Notes: generated from the sequence alone by a model not told the origin. DNA of 64,000 bases from Cronobacter condimenti 1330 (GCF_001277255.1 NZ_CP012264.1:3224001-3288000), one strand, 5' to 3'. Counted from the stretch's first letter, positions 8,121 through 17,997 are shown. Made by a program: numbers and translations.

Positions 8121-10244
8121 TCAGAACCGCGACAGCGCGTCGCGTGCGTGAATAGCGTTCAGGTTACGCGCCAGCAGCTCCGCCAGCATTGCTGCCGAAT
8201 AAGCCGTTCGGCTGTCCCCTTCGCGCAGCCCGCCGATAAAGACAAACACCAGCTTACGTTTACTGCGCTTCACACGGGTGAAGTTTTTCCAGCGGCCGCC
8301 AACCGCCTGCGGCGGCTCGAACCCTTCGCGGTAAAACAGCGTGACTGTGGTCGTATCGTTCGCAGTCTGTAGCGAGAAATCCTCAATCGCGTTCAGCGGA
8401 ATACCCGCCGTAAACTGACGACAGTGCAGCGCATCCGCCGTCATCGACAGGAACGGGATCTCACGTTTCTGCCACTGCTGCCAGAGCACGTAACAGGTCA
8501 ACAGGCCAATAAGCCCGGTGCCAAGCGCAATGGCGACAATTTTCCCGTCGGTGACACCCTGCATATTGGACGGATTAACGATTTGCAGCATGACTACCGT
8601 CGCGATAAACAGCACCACCGCCAGAATACCGCCCACGAAGAAGACCTTTTTACCGCTGTAGAGCGTCACTGCCTCACCGGACTGCTGCACCACTTCTTCC
8701 AGTTCACGGCGGAACTCTTCGCGATGCGTCGCCACTTTTCCGGCCAGCTCGCCAGTCATCTGTCCTGAGAGAGCCTCAGGCTGTGCGAACCACAGACGCA
8801 GGTTTTCCCACGGATCCTGTGGCGCCGGGCGCGTGGCATGGCTAATCAGCGTGTCATCAATCGCGCAGCCGAGCGCATCGATACGTGAACGTGACGGCGG
8901 ATGGCTGTCGGTCGGGTGCGCGGCTTTATGCTCCAGGTAACGCTGCGGATCGCCAAAGCCCTCTTCGCGCACACGCGCCACCAGCGCAGCGACCAGATCC
9001 TCAAAGCCTGGCTTGCCGTTAAAGAAATCTTCCAGCGCATTGTCGAGCGGTTCGCTCATGGCGGAGATACGGACCAGCGACGAGGCGAGCGCCGCAGGCG
9101 AGCTGGCGCGCGCGCCCATTTCATCGGCAGCATGTTCGCGGATACGGCTCCAGTGGCTCACCGTCTCATGCAACTGCTCAATAAAATAGATGCCCATGTA
9201 GAGCGACGGATAGAGCACGACGTGATCGATAAACGGCGCGTTTTGCTGGTTTTCGCCCATCGTGTGGATACTGTTAGTGATCCCCGCGTAGAGCGGCGCG
9301 AAGCGCAGGCTGTACTGCGTATCCTGGCCCGCGAAGTGGCCAAGCTCATGGCCGATAACCGCACACGTTTCGTCTTTATCCAGCAGCGCCGCCCAGGTGA
9401 GCGGGAAGTAAAGCGTCTGCCCGGTCAGCAGCGGGCCATCCTCGAGCTGGACATTGTTGGCGGTAACGTAAAACCCTTCGAGCATCCCGACCACAATATT
9501 ATCCGGCACGATAGCGCCGGTTTTCTGCGCGAGCGATTCCACCATGCTCCACAGCGCAGGCGCCTGCTCGCGCGTCAGGTTATGGCCGACAACGTGATTC
9601 GGCTCCGGCTGGAACAGCGCGAAGCAGCGGCGAATGCTGCCGAGGCTTTTATAAAGCACCCACAGAATACCGAACAGCACCAGCAGCGCGAGCAGCATCA
9701 CTTTGATGCCGCCGGCGTTCATCTTAAAGTGCGTGGCGAACCAGAGAGTCTCATACCCGACGACCGCGAACAGCGCCAGACCACAGCAGACAATTTGCGC
9801 TACCATCAGCCACGGCAGCAGCTTGCGGCATTTATCGAATGCCTGCACAAGATCATCCTGTGAGCGTTTCGCTATCATCACGCTACGACGACACAGCGCA
9901 ATGGCACCGGCATTGAGCACAATACACAGCAGCCCAAGGCCGACTGCGAATGACGCAAGCCCGCCCTGGGCGCGCGCCAGCATGATCTGCCCGGCGTATT
10001 CGTTCTGCACGCTCCGCTCGCTCTCAATGACTTCAGCGGCAGGAACGCGATAGTTTTTCCCATCGCTCTCAAATTCAATGATCGCTTTCGGGTCCTTTTT
10101 CATCGCGTCGCTCGCCACCTGAATCAGGTGGTTCGAGCTGTCGACGCTCTCCAGAATGTCGCTAACGCGCCAGTGCTGCCAGACGGCATAGCAGGCCACC
10201 AGCAGCGGCACCAGAAAAAGATAAGCGAGATGCTTCCTGTTCAT
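8121..10244 (-). CDS. Large membrane-anchored M48-family metallopeptidase, paralogue 1
   Basis: Start taken at ATG 10244 (MNRKHLAYLF), giving 707 aa. It aligns with the start of the paralogue upstream and has AAGGAAA as ribosome-binding site; an ATG at 10271 would add nine residues. An N-terminal hydrophobic helix (residues 6-22) is followed by an extracytoplasmic stretch and three to four membrane helices (about 95-120, 143-172, 180-200). The M48 catalytic domain has zinc motif HELGH (299-303) and the third ligand Glu370 in REHAADE. Near 535-600 are two more hydrophobic helices, then a soluble basic C-terminal domain of about 100 residues. It is much longer than HtpX or LoiP (~250-300 aa). 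Substrate unknown. No E. coli counterpart at this locus. Confidence 0.85.
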   Translation of the reverse strand: MNRKHLAYLFLVPLLVACYAVWQHWRVSDILESVDSSNHLIQVASDAMKKDPKAIIEFESDGKNYRVPAAEVIESERSVQNEYAGQIMLARAQGGLASFAVGLGLLCIVLNAGAIALCRRSVMIAKRSQDDLVQAFDKCRKLLPWLMVAQIVCCGLALFAVVGYETLWFATHFKMNAGGIKVMLLALLVLFGILWVLYKSLGSIRRCFALFQPEPNHVVGHNLTREQAPALWSMVESLAQKTGAIVPDNIVVGMLEGFYVTANNVQLEDGPLLTGQTLYFPLTWAALLDKDETCAVIGHELGHFAGQDTQYSLRFAPLYAGITNSIHTMGENQQNAPFIDHVVLYPSLYMGIYFIEQLHETVSHWSRIREHAADEMGARASSPAALASSLVRISAMSEPLDNALEDFFNGKPGFEDLVAALVARVREEGFGDPQRYLEHKAAHPTDSHPPSRSRIDALGCAIDDTLISHATRPAPQDPWENLRLWFAQPEALSGQMTGELAGKVATHREEFRRELEEVVQQSGEAVTLYSGKKVFFVGGILAVVLFIATVVMLQIVNPSNMQGVTDGKIVAIALGTGLIGLLTCYVLWQQWQKREIPFLSMTADALHCRQFTAGIPLNAIEDFSLQTANDTTTVTLFYREGFEPPQAVGGRWKNFTRVKRSKRKLVFVFIGGLREGDSRTAYSAAMLAELLARNLNAIHARDALSRF

Positions 10245-10302
10245 CGTTACGTCGTTTCCTTGTTCATCCATAGACTGCGGGGGCCTTCCCCCGCGGTGAA
10301 AC

Positions 10303-10324
10303 GCGCCTGTTCACCGACAGGCGC
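10303..10324. terminator. Hairpin between the two M48 genes
   Basis: The perfect 8-bp stem GCGCCTGT / ACAGGCGC with a six-base loop lies in the 112-base gap after the upstream (minus-strand) M48 gene. The following T tract is weak on the minus strand, so it may be an attenuator or processing structure rather than a full terminator. Confidence 0.45.
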
Positions 10325-10356
10325 CTTAACCACAGCCCTCTGACGGGGCCGGTGGG

Positions 10357-12465
10357 TTATTGCATCGTATGGAGTTCCGCCTGGGCGGCGGGCGCATGGA
10401 AGTACAATTCCACCAGCTCCATCAGTTGTTCTTGCGAAACTGGTTTATTGTCGGCATCACGCAGTTTGCCGCTCACATCCAGCAGCATCTGGCGCGCTTT
10501 TTTATCCACATGGCGATACGCCCGAAAGCGCGAGCCAGCCAGCGGCGGAGGCTGGTAGCCTTCTTTGTATTCAAGTTCTATCAGCATATCGTTTTTCGTG
10601 AGGAAGAACTGATAGCCGGTCAGCGCGGAAAGCGGCACCGGTTCGGTGAGCTCGCTGAAAATCAGGCTTTGCGGCGTCAGGATCATGATAGGCTCTTTGC
10701 TGGCGCGCCAGTAACGCAGCACGCTGCGAACGCCAAGCCAGCAGAAATAGACAAACACCAGCGTGAGGATAAGCGCAGTAAACTCACGCTTGCCGGGCGG
10801 GTAATCCCATTCACGACCGGTATGAAAGGCTACTATCAGCGAGACAAACGTGACGATAGTCAGAATTCCGCCGCGTGAGATCCGGCTGCGGCTGTAGATC
10901 GCTTTTTCACCCGACGCACCTTCTACAACGGTTTTTAACTCATCTCGCCACGCGTTGCGGTGCTCGGTAACCTGCCCGGTAAGGGCTGCAGTCAGCGCGC
11001 GGGCCAGTCCATCGACATCGGCAAACAGCGTATGAAGGTGTGCATAGCTTTGCACGCTGACTGGACGAGATGCCTGGATTGCCGACAGTTCGACAGAGCA
11101 GCCCAGCGCCTCGATACGTGCGCGGCAGGATGGATGGGAATCGTACGGGTGCGAGGTTTCGTTTTCGAGGTGCTCGCGCGGGTCCGGCAGCGGATGGCCG
11201 CTGAGGTGCGCGAGCAGCGAGGTCACGACGTTATCGGTCTGGACTTTCGCCCGGTAAACCTCGTTCAGATACGCCTCCACCGGGCCGCTCAGCGCCACAA
11301 TACGCAGCAGCGCCGATGAGAGCGCCTGCGGCGAACTGGCTTGCGCGCCCGCTTCATCGGCCGCGTGCTCGCGGCGCTGGCGCCACATCATCACCATACT
11401 GTGGAACTGTTCGAGGAAATAGTGCGCGCTGTACAGCGCGGTGCGTAATTCAACCACCCCCACGTAGGGCTTTTTGCCTTCTTTAGGATCCAATACATCA
11501 AGGCTGCGACTGAAACCATCATAGAGCGGCAAAAAGCGCTGGCTGAATTCGGTGTCTTTACCCGAGAAGTGCCCCAGCTCGTGGCCAACGACCGCCGTCA
11601 TCTCCTCCGGGCTCAGCAACGCCGCCCAGGTGAGCGGAAAATATAGCGTCTGCCCGGTGACCGTTTCGCCGGTATTCAGCAGCAGCGGGCTGGCGGTGAC
11701 GTAGAAGTTATCGGTGAGCCCCACCACGATATTCTCCGGCACGACAGCGCCGGGGCCGCGTGCCAGCGCATCCACCGCCTGCCAGAGCGCAGGCGCTTCG
11801 CGGCGACTCACGCGATGGCCCATCACCGGCTTCGGCACCGGGCGGAACAGCGCGAAGCATTTCGCAGTGACCATCAATATGTGCCAGAACACCCAGAGCA
11901 CAACGGCTGCGATAATCAGAAGATAGAGACCAATCATAACGGGGCTGATTTTCGGCTTAAAGGTAACCGCAGCCCAGACGATTTCGTAAAAAAGAATACT
12001 GAACTGATAAACCGCACCAACCAACAGCTGCGCGGCCATAATAAAAGGCAGTAGCAGACGGCACAGCCAGAACGCCCTCAATAACGCGCTTTGAGAACGC
12101 TGCCCCTGCATGACGCAAAAACGGCATAACCCTACCGCGCCAGCGTTAATCAGCAGGCTGATGAGCGTAAACAGCATGCCGCCGCGCGCCAGAAACTGTT
12201 CAATATCCGCCGCGCTAATCCAGTCACGGTTCTCTGTGAGATATTGCTGCGCCAGCTCGCGCGCTTGCGTGGCGGGCATTTCTGTCTCCTGCCCGTCATG
12301 GCGGTACGGGAGCGTCGCCTGCGGCGATTGGTTCGCGGTCGCGACGATATGCGACTCATAGTCCGCGCGATCCACGACGGTACTGACGCGCCAGTTCTGC
12401 CAGACGGCATAGAAAAACAGAATAAGCGGTATTAAAAAGAGGTAGGTGACGCTCTTTTTATTCAT
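10357..12465 (-). CDS. Large membrane-anchored M48-family metallopeptidase, paralogue 2
   Basis: This 702-residue paralogue of the gene at 8121-10244 has the same domain order: N-terminal helix (residues 6-22, MNKKSVTYLF start), three to four helices at about 95-200, a zinc peptidase domain with HELGH at 295-299 and Glu366 in REHAADE, two later membrane helices and a C-terminal soluble domain. Shared blocks such as TGQTLYFPLTWAALL and FYVTA are nearly identical, while loops and the extracytoplasmic part differ clearly. This points to an old duplication rather than a recent one. All catalytic residues are kept in both copies, so both are probably active. Orientation is the same as paralogue 1 and downstream sseB, but terminators separate the genes. 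Confidence 0.85.
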   Translation of the reverse strand: MNKKSVTYLFLIPLILFFYAVWQNWRVSTVVDRADYESHIVATANQSPQATLPYRHDGQETEMPATQARELAQQYLTENRDWISAADIEQFLARGGMLFTLISLLINAGAVGLCRFCVMQGQRSQSALLRAFWLCRLLLPFIMAAQLLVGAVYQFSILFYEIVWAAVTFKPKISPVMIGLYLLIIAAVVLWVFWHILMVTAKCFALFRPVPKPVMGHRVSRREAPALWQAVDALARGPGAVVPENIVVGLTDNFYVTASPLLLNTGETVTGQTLYFPLTWAALLSPEEMTAVVGHELGHFSGKDTEFSQRFLPLYDGFSRSLDVLDPKEGKKPYVGVVELRTALYSAHYFLEQFHSMVMMWRQRREHAADEAGAQASSPQALSSALLRIVALSGPVEAYLNEVYRAKVQTDNVVTSLLAHLSGHPLPDPREHLENETSHPYDSHPSCRARIEALGCSVELSAIQASRPVSVQSYAHLHTLFADVDGLARALTAALTGQVTEHRNAWRDELKTVVEGASGEKAIYSRSRISRGGILTIVTFVSLIVAFHTGREWDYPPGKREFTALILTLVFVYFCWLGVRSVLRYWRASKEPIMILTPQSLIFSELTEPVPLSALTGYQFFLTKNDMLIELEYKEGYQPPPLAGSRFRAYRHVDKKARQMLLDVSGKLRDADNKPVSQEQLMELVELYFHAPAAQAELHTMQ

Positions 12466-12638
12466 GGTTTGGCCCCGGGTCGATAAAACAGGAACGGCGC
12501 CCGCCCGACGGTTCAGGCAACGTAAACGTGAATAAACGGAACGGGGGACGCAGAAGGCGGGAAGCTTAACAAAGCGCGCCCGCAGGCGGGCCTACCAGAA
12601 TTTGGCTTGTCACAGAAAACAAAACGTTAGCGAGGCAG
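12466..12638. other. Intergenic stretch upstream of the M48 paralogue 2 gene
   Basis: 173 non-coding bases precede the M48 gene, which should hold its promoter. A GC-rich inverted repeat (GCCCGC...GCGGGC around 12576-12590) is visible. E. coli has the small RNA RyfA in the sseA-sseB neighbourhood, but I do not recognise it here. Confidence 0.35.
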
Positions 12639-12666
12639 AAAATAAAACGCGGCGCTGAACGCCGCG
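12639..12666 (-). terminator. Rho-independent terminator of sseB
   Basis: Stem CGCGGCG / CGCCGCG with loop CTGAA, followed on the minus strand by a TTTTATTTT tract. It ends the sseB transcript before the M48 gene. Confidence 0.85.
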
Positions 12667-12684
12667 TGGGAAATCTGTGCAGCA

Positions 12685-13473
12685 TTAAATGATGCGGTTT
12701 TGCCTGAAGTCGCGCAGGAAGCTGCCCCAGCGGCGCTCATAGAACGGCGTCAGGTGCGCCATCATAAAGTGGCTGATGCCCTTCTCCCCTTCTACCACCT
12801 GGCAGATATCAATCGGCTCGTCACCCGGCAGTGTATCCGTCGCCACGCTGCCGGCGGCGTTAATTACCGGCTCGATATCGCCATCGGCTTCAATGCCGAT
12901 AAGGAAGTTTGCGGGCTCGTCGGCCTGCTCTTTTAACAGGCACAGATACGCGCGCTTGACCGTTTTCATCTCTTTGAACAGTAAAGTGAGCGATTCAATC
13001 ATCTGCGCAGGCGGCTCGGCGACTTCAGAAAGCAGCAGCGAGACGCCGCCCTCCAGCACTTCCTGCTGGCTGAGCGCCGAGCCTTCCGGGCTGATGAGAT
13101 GGCGAATTTCATTAGGCGTAAATTCTTTGCCGGTCGGCAGTTTGGCGTTGAGGAACAGCGTTTCGCCAAGCGTCATTTCAAAGAGCGTACGCACCGGCAT
13201 GGCCACGAATGCCTGTTCTCCCTCAACCGCCTGCTCAAGTGCGGCCGGTGAGCTGAAGAACGGAATCACCGACGTGCCGTCGTCTTTTTCCCAGTGCTGA
13301 AGATCGACAGCACTCTCGGCTACGACCGCTTCACCGTCTGCCGCTTCGCCTGGCACCCACACCGTGGATTCCAGCAGCGTGCGGAAAAAAGCCGGGCGGA
13401 ACGCGGGTTCAGTCGCCGCTTTCTCCAGCAGGGTTTCGAGTTCGTTTTTATCGTCGTTTTTTGTTTCGGACAT
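12685..13473 (-). CDS. sseB: SseB protein (serine sensitivity enhancer B)
   Basis: 262 aa, close to E. coli SseB (258 aa) from MSETKN to the conserved C-terminus FRQNRII. Start chosen at ATG 13473 by homology; an in-frame extension to 13587 adds 38 residues that do not match the family. The best-conserved blocks are AFFRTLLESTVWVPG, MPVRTLFEMTLGETLFLNAKLPTG and ATDTLPGDEPIDICQV. The biochemical role is not established; overexpression in E. coli enhances serine sensitivity. The SseB domain also occurs in type III secretion related proteins, but nothing here indicates a secretion system. Same strand as pepB but separated from it by 172 bases containing a repeat-like hairpin. Confidence 0.95.
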   Translation of the reverse strand: MSETKNDDKNELETLLEKAATEPAFRPAFFRTLLESTVWVPGEAADGEAVVAESAVDLQHWEKDDGTSVIPFFSSPAALEQAVEGEQAFVAMPVRTLFEMTLGETLFLNAKLPTGKEFTPNEIRHLISPEGSALSQQEVLEGGVSLLLSEVAEPPAQMIESLTLLFKEMKTVKRAYLCLLKEQADEPANFLIGIEADGDIEPVINAAGSVATDTLPGDEPIDICQVVEGEKGISHFMMAHLTPFYERRWGSFLRDFRQNRII

Positions 13474-13504
13474 AGCTTTTATTTTCGTTAGTGGTGGGTG
13501 AGCG

Positions 13505-13545
13505 TTTCCCCTCACCCCGCCCCTCTCTTCGTAAGTGAGAGGGAG
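13505..13545. repeat. Degenerate CCCTCACCC-type intergenic palindromic repeat
   Basis: A CCCCTCACCCCGCCC run is followed by a hairpin CCCTCTC / GAGAGGG (13521-13527 and 13537-13543). This resembles the dispersed palindromic element common in intergenic regions of Enterobacter-like genomes. It lies in the gap between pepB and sseB. Only one copy is seen in this window, so its repeat nature is inferred from general knowledge. Confidence 0.4.
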
Positions 13546-13645
13546 AAAATCGTCGCGGCGCTCAGCAGCAAAGCTGTTGCACGGCAAAGGCGTAAGGCAG
13601 GTAAGCAGCGCGCCACCCGCCGTCAGCCTTTTCAGCGCTTTGGAC

Positions 13646-14932
13646 TTACTCGCCGGTCAGAAGATTGGCGAGCGTTCGCACGCCGATACCGGTCGCGCCC
13701 GCCGCCCACTGCTCTACCGCGGCTTTACGGTAAGTGGCGGAGCAATCGATATGCAGCCACCCCTGCTGATAATTTTCCACGAAGTGAGACAGGAAGCCCG
13801 CCGCCGTGCTCGCGCCTGCCGGGTACGCGCCGCCTGCAGTGTTATTCAGCTCGGCGAAGTTAGACGGCAGCTGGTTGCGGTGGAACTCGGCCAGCGGCAG
13901 ACGCCAGAAGGCTTCGTTCTCGGCCTGCGCGCTGTGCAGCAGACGGTTCGCCAGCGCATCGTCAAAGCTAAAGAGCGCGTGGTAGTCGTTGCCAAGCGCC
14001 GTTTTCGCCGCACCGGTCAGCGTCGCGGCGTCGATAATCAGCTCTGGCTTCTGGGCGCTGGCGTCAATCAGTCCATCCGCCAGTACCAGACGGCCTTCGG
14101 CGTCGGTGTTCATCACTTCAACGGTTTTGCCGTTGCGGTAGCGAATGATATCGCCCAGGCGGAACGCGTTACCGCTAATCATATTATCCGCACAGCAGAG
14201 GATCAGTTTCACACGCTTGTTAAGGCCACGGGTAATGGCGAATGCCAGCGAACCGGTCACCAGCGCCGCGCCGCCCATGTCAGATTTCATCGAATCCATA
14301 AACGCGGTCTGTTTGATGCTGTAGCCGCCAGAGTCAAACGTAATGCCTTTACCCACGAGACACGCGTAGACCGGCGCGTTCGCATCCCCCGTCGGGTTGA
14401 AATCAAGTGCCAGCAGCACCGGCGGACGCTCAGAGCCGCGGCCTACCGTGTGAAGGCCCATGTAGTTCTGCTCGCGCAGATCTTCGCCTTTCGTGATGCG
14501 GTAGCTTACACGCTCGCCGCCGACATCCGCCAGCAGATCCACTGCGCGCTGCGCCAAATGTTCCGGGCCCATCTCTTCTGCCGGCGCGTTGATCACATCA
14601 CGCACCCAGTCGATGACTTTCAGGCGGCTGTTGAGTTCTTTCTGCTGCGCGTCGTCAAGCGGCGCCCAGGTGACCGTGCGCTTGCCTTTTGGGCCGCGAT
14701 AGCCCATCCAGAACGCCCAGCTTTTTTCCACATCCCAGCCATCGCCCGCGAGCTCGACATGTTTCAGCCCCTGGCCGTCGATTTTGCGCCCGGCGCGCTG
14801 GATGAGAGTAAGGTCGTCTTTACCCGTCAGGTGCAGAGCGATACCGTCTTGCGTAAAACTGTACAGTGCTTTTTCGCCCCAGCGAGCGTCGGCAGGCTCG
14901 TGGGAAAGAGTAATCTTCATGGCTTCGGTCAT
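13646..14932 (-). CDS. pepB: Aminopeptidase B (peptidase B), M17 family
   Basis: Cytosolic leucyl-aminopeptidase-family enzyme that removes N-terminal residues, notably acidic ones, from peptides. 428 aa from ATG 14932 (MTEAMKITL), matching E. coli PepB (427 aa). The two-metal active site is readable: [15 protein letters not shown] (metal-binding Lys and Asp), SDMGGAA and the M17 signature [15 protein letters not shown] longer in-frame start at 14962 is not supported. It follows iscX by 63 bases on the same strand with a hairpin in between, so it is partly separated from the isc operon. Confidence 0.97.
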   Translation of the reverse strand: MTEAMKITLSHEPADARWGEKALYSFTQDGIALHLTGKDDLTLIQRAGRKIDGQGLKHVELAGDGWDVEKSWAFWMGYRGPKGKRTVTWAPLDDAQQKELNSRLKVIDWVRDVINAPAEEMGPEHLAQRAVDLLADVGGERVSYRITKGEDLREQNYMGLHTVGRGSERPPVLLALDFNPTGDANAPVYACLVGKGITFDSGGYSIKQTAFMDSMKSDMGGAALVTGSLAFAITRGLNKRVKLILCCADNMISGNAFRLGDIIRYRNGKTVEVMNTDAEGRLVLADGLIDASAQKPELIIDAATLTGAAKTALGNDYHALFSFDDALANRLLHSAQAENEAFWRLPLAEFHRNQLPSNFAELNNTAGGAYPAGASTAAGFLSHFVENYQQGWLHIDCSATYRKAAVEQWAAGATGIGVRTLANLLTGE

Positions 14933-14960
14933 CTTATTTTCCTTATATCGCCTTTTGCTC

Positions 14961-14992
14961 AACGAAAACGGGCCGCCTTCTGGTAGCCCGTT
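14961..14992 (-). terminator. Terminator-like hairpin after iscX
   Basis: Arms AACGGGC (14967-14973) and GCCCGTT (14986-14992) with a 12-base loop, followed on the minus strand by TTTTCGTT. It marks the likely end of the isc operon transcript, with possible read-through into pepB. Confidence 0.6.
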
Positions 14993-14995
14993 GCG

Positions 14996-15196
14996 TTATT
15001 CTGCTTCGTCTAACCAGACCAGCAGTATAGCCTCTAAAACCTTTTCGTTAGAGGCTTGCGGATCGTCGTCGAAATCTTCCAGATCGCAGATCCACTGATG
15101 CATATCGGTAAAGCGGACGGTTTTCGGATCCACGTCCGGGCGGCTGTCATACAGCGCCTCACCGATTTCACGGCTGTCGGTCCATTTCAGGCCCAT
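14996..15196 (-). CDS. iscX: Fe-S assembly adaptor IscX
   Basis: 66-aa acidic protein, almost identical to E. coli IscX, binding IscS and modulating cysteine desulfurase activity or acting as an iron-linked adaptor. Start at ATG 15196 (MGLKWTDS). The longer reading to 15241 is excluded because it overlaps fdx and lacks homology. The C-terminus [12 protein letters not shown] is conserved. It is the last gene of the isc operon, one base downstream of fdx. Confidence 0.96.
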   Translation of the reverse strand: MGLKWTDSREIGEALYDSRPDVDPKTVRFTDMHQWICDLEDFDDDPQASNEKVLEAILLVWLDEAE

Positions 15197-15197
15197 A

Positions 15198-15533
15198 TTA
15201 ATGCTCCCTGGCGTGGTTGATGGTGTAACGCGGCATTTCAACCACCAGGTCTTCGTCGGTCACACGCGCCTGACAGCTCAGGCGGCTTTCCGGCTCCAGA
15301 CCCCAGGCTTTGTCCAGCATGTCGTCTTCGTCCTCGGTGCTTTCCGGGAGCGAATCAAAACCTTCACGCACGATGCAATGGCAGGTGGTGCAGGCACAGG
15401 ATTTTTCGCAGGCGTGCTCAATGTCGATGCCGTTGCGCAGCGCAACGTCAAGAATGGTTTCACCGCTTTGCGCTTCCAGTACTGCGCCATCAGGGCAAAG
15501 ATCCTGATGAGGCAAAAAAACAATCTTAGGCAT
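15198..15533 (-). CDS. fdx: [2Fe-2S] ferredoxin of the isc system
   Basis: 111-aa adrenodoxin-type ferredoxin that supplies electrons to IscS/IscU during cluster assembly. Cluster ligands fit the pattern Cys42, Cys48, Cys51 and Cys87 ([11 protein letters not shown] segment and LSCQ). Additional Cys46 and Cys53 are also present in E. coli. It lies one base after hscA and one base before iscX. Confidence 0.97.
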   Translation of the reverse strand: MPKIVFLPHQDLCPDGAVLEAQSGETILDVALRNGIDIEHACEKSCACTTCHCIVREGFDSLPESTEDEDDMLDKAWGLEPESRLSCQARVTDEDLVVEMPRYTINHAREH

Positions 15534-15534
15534 A

Positions 15535-17385
15535 TTAAACCTCGTCGACGGAGTGGCCTTTCAGCGCCTGACGGATAGATTCATCCATACGACGAGCGGC
15601 AAACTCCTGGGTCTGTTTATCTGTATTTTTTATCGCATCTTCAATGGCGCTGACGTCGTCGCCCTGCGCGGCGGCGCGCAGTTGCGCCATCGCATCGTCA
15701 ATGGCGGCGCGTTCGGGGCCGCTAAGCAGCGCGCCGTCGCTCTTAAGCGCGCCTTCGAGGCTTTCCAGCACGCGAGCGGCTTCCACTTTTTGCTCCGCCA
15801 GCATGCGCGCTTTCACGTCCTGCTCGGCAAAGCTCATGGAATCCTGAATCATATTCGCGATTTCGCCATCGGTCAGACCGTAGGACGGTTTGACCTGAAT
15901 AGAGGCTTCCACGCCGGTGGATTTCTCCATCGCCGTCACGCTCAGCAGACCATCGGCATCCACCTGAAAGGTCACGCGGATATGTGCGCCGCCCGCCGGC
16001 ATCGCCGGAATGCCACGTAGCGTAAAGCGTGCCAGCGACCGGCAATCCTGCACCAGCTCACGCTCACCCTGCATAACGTGAATCGCCATCGCAGTCTGAC
16101 CATCTTTGAAAGTGGTGAACTCCTGGGCGCGCGCGACCGGAATGGTGGTATTGCGCGGAATGACTTTCTCCACGAGACCGCCCATCGTCTCCAGACCGAG
16201 CGACAGCGGGATGACATCCAGCAGCAGCATTTCGCTATCGGGTTTATTGCCCACCAGAATATCGGCCTGAATGGCGGCACCGATGGCGACAACGCGATCC
16301 GGGTCGATAGAGGTCAGCGGGGTGCGGCCAAAAAACTCGCCGACGCGCTCGCGCACCAGCGGTACGCGGGTCGAGCCACCGACCATAACCACTTCCAGCA
16401 CCTCGCTTGCCTCAACGCCCGCGTCTTTCAGCGCACGACGGCAGGAGAGCAGCGTGCGTTTTACCAGCGGCGCGATAAGCGCGTTGAATTGCTCGCGCGT
16501 GACCATGCCCTGCCAGCCAGCCACATCGATCTGCGCCACTTCGGCATCGCTGAGCGCGATTTTCGCCTGGGTAGCCGCATCAAGCAGCTGGCGCTGGAGA
16601 CGGTTATCGCTGCGATCGGCAATGCCCGCCTGCTCGCGAATGTAATCAGCCAGCAGATGGTCGAAATCGTCGCCGCCAAGCGCGGAATCACCGCCCGTCG
16701 CCAGCACTTCAAACACGCCGCGGCTTAAGCGCAGCACCGAGATATCAAAGGTGCCGCCGCCTAAATCGTAAACGGCGATAACGCCTTCCTGACCGGAATC
16801 AAGGCCGTAGGCGATCGCCGCCGCCGTCGGTTCGTTCAGTAGACGCAGCACATGCAGCCCGGCAAGACGCGCCGCGTCTTTGGTGCCCTGGCGCTGTGCA
16901 TCGTCAAAATAGGCGGGAACGGTGATGACGACCCCATCAAGATCGCCTGCCAGCGCTTCGCGCGCACGGTCAGCCAGGGTTTTGAGGATATCGGCGGAGA
17001 TGCGCACCGGGTTTAATAACCCAGCCGGCGTGTTAATCATCGGCAGGCCGTTTTCGCTCGCCTGGAGCTGGTACGGCAGGTGCGGATAGCGCGCGTTGAT
17101 GTCGGCGAGAGAGCGGCCCATCAGGCGCTTCACGGAGCTTATGGTATTAACCGGATCGTCCGCCGCCTGTGCGCGAGCGTCGTAGCCCACGGTGTGGCCC
17201 TGCGCCTGATAATGCACCACGGACGGCAGCAGAGGACGCCCCTGATGGTCTGGCAGCGTTTCCGGCTGACCGCTACGCACGGTCGCCACCAGCGAATGGG
17301 TGGTGCCGAGATCGATGCCCGCCGCCAGTCTGCGCTGGTGCGGTGCACTACTCATGCCGGGCTCACTGATTTGTAATAAGGCCAT
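15535..17385 (-). CDS. hscA: Hsp70-type chaperone HscA of Fe-S cluster transfer
   Basis: 616 aa, the length of E. coli HscA. Hsp70 signatures are present: [12 protein letters not shown] near residues 24-35, [14 protein letters not shown], and [17 protein letters not shown]. The C-terminal half is a substrate-binding domain with a lid helix. HscA binds the LPPVK motif of IscU, present there at residues 99-103, and uses ATP to help release the nascent cluster, stimulated by HscB. It follows hscB after 15 bases. Confidence 0.98.
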   Translation of the reverse strand: MALLQISEPGMSSAPHQRRLAAGIDLGTTHSLVATVRSGQPETLPDHQGRPLLPSVVHYQAQGHTVGYDARAQAADDPVNTISSVKRLMGRSLADINARYPHLPYQLQASENGLPMINTPAGLLNPVRISADILKTLADRAREALAGDLDGVVITVPAYFDDAQRQGTKDAARLAGLHVLRLLNEPTAAAIAYGLDSGQEGVIAVYDLGGGTFDISVLRLSRGVFEVLATGGDSALGGDDFDHLLADYIREQAGIADRSDNRLQRQLLDAATQAKIALSDAEVAQIDVAGWQGMVTREQFNALIAPLVKRTLLSCRRALKDAGVEASEVLEVVMVGGSTRVPLVRERVGEFFGRTPLTSIDPDRVVAIGAAIQADILVGNKPDSEMLLLDVIPLSLGLETMGGLVEKVIPRNTTIPVARAQEFTTFKDGQTAMAIHVMQGERELVQDCRSLARFTLRGIPAMPAGGAHIRVTFQVDADGLLSVTAMEKSTGVEASIQVKPSYGLTDGEIANMIQDSMSFAEQDVKARMLAEQKVEAARVLESLEGALKSDGALLSGPERAAIDDAMAQLRAAAQGDDVSAIEDAIKNTDKQTQEFAARRMDESIRQALKGHSVDEV

Positions 17386-17400
17386 GTTGAGCTTCCAGAA

Positions 17401-17916
17401 TTAAAAATCGAGCAACTTTTCTTCGAGTTGTTCTGACTGGCTTAAAAGCTTATCGAGAAAACGCAGCTTACGGACCGTATCGGCCGCCTGCGCCCACGCT
17501 TCGTCGTCCAGCGCCGTCACCATTTGTTGATGGCGATCGTTATACATTGCTTTGACGTCACGGACGAACGCCTCCAGACGATCGGTGTCTTTCGCCTGCT
17601 CTATCTCATCCAGCGCTTCGCGAAGCTCCAGTTGCTCCATCAAAAACGCGGTGTCGCGCACGGTGTGCTGTTCATTAGCCAGATCGAAGCCGTGCAGAGA
17701 GAGCAGATATTCAGCGCGCGTCAGCGGGTGGCGCAGCGTTTGCCATGCCTGGTTGATGGTGGCGGATTGGGAGAGCGCCGCCAGTTGTTCTGCCTGGGAG
17801 TGGCTGGCGAATTTATCGGGATGATACTTACGTTGCAGATCCTGGTAACGCGTCGCCAGTTGAGCACTGTCCAGCGCATAACGGGCCTGCAGCCCAAAGA
17901 GGGTGAAGTAATCCAT
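17401..17916 (-). CDS. hscB: J-domain co-chaperone HscB
   Basis: 171 aa from ATG 17916 (MDYFTLFGL), matching E. coli HscB; the longer frame to 17937 adds seven unsupported residues. The N-terminal J domain has the essential HPD in KYHPDKF, which triggers HscA ATPase. The C-terminal three-helix domain binds IscU. An 81-base gap to iscA contains a stable hairpin, unusual within this otherwise tight operon. Confidence 0.97.
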   Translation of the reverse strand: MDYFTLFGLQARYALDSAQLATRYQDLQRKYHPDKFASHSQAEQLAALSQSATINQAWQTLRHPLTRAEYLLSLHGFDLANEQHTVRDTAFLMEQLELREALDEIEQAKDTDRLEAFVRDVKAMYNDRHQQMVTALDDEAWAQAADTVRKLRFLDKLLSQSEQLEEKLLDF

Positions 17917-17953
17917 AACAGTCTCGGGGTCAGTCAACGTGATAAAGCAAATA

Positions 17954-17980
17954 CCCCGCCTGCGGCTGGCGCAGACGGGG
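17954..17980. promoter_or_regulatory. Stable hairpin between iscA and hscB
   Basis: An 11-bp stem (CCCCGCCTGCG / CGCAGACGGGG, one wobble) with a five-base loop lies in the iscA-hscB gap. On the mRNA strand it is followed by TATTTGC rather than a clean U tract. It could be an attenuator, an RNA-stability element that protects the upstream iscSUA segment, or a REP-like repeat. Confidence 0.55.
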
Positions 17981-17997
17981 AGAGGCGGGAAAGATTA

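Noticed and set aside
8901..9863. 320-codon plus-strand frame within M48 paralogue 1
   Set aside because: Antisense to a convincing metalloprotease; Arg/His-rich, no start signal, no homology recognised.
12466..12640. RyfA small RNA
   Set aside because: E. coli carries RyfA near sseA-sseB, but no recognisable sequence or terminator with the right layout is seen here.
13535..14986. 483-codon plus-strand open frame across pepB
   Set aside because: It is the antisense shadow of pepB in GC-rich DNA; the pepB reading has all family motifs and E. coli length.
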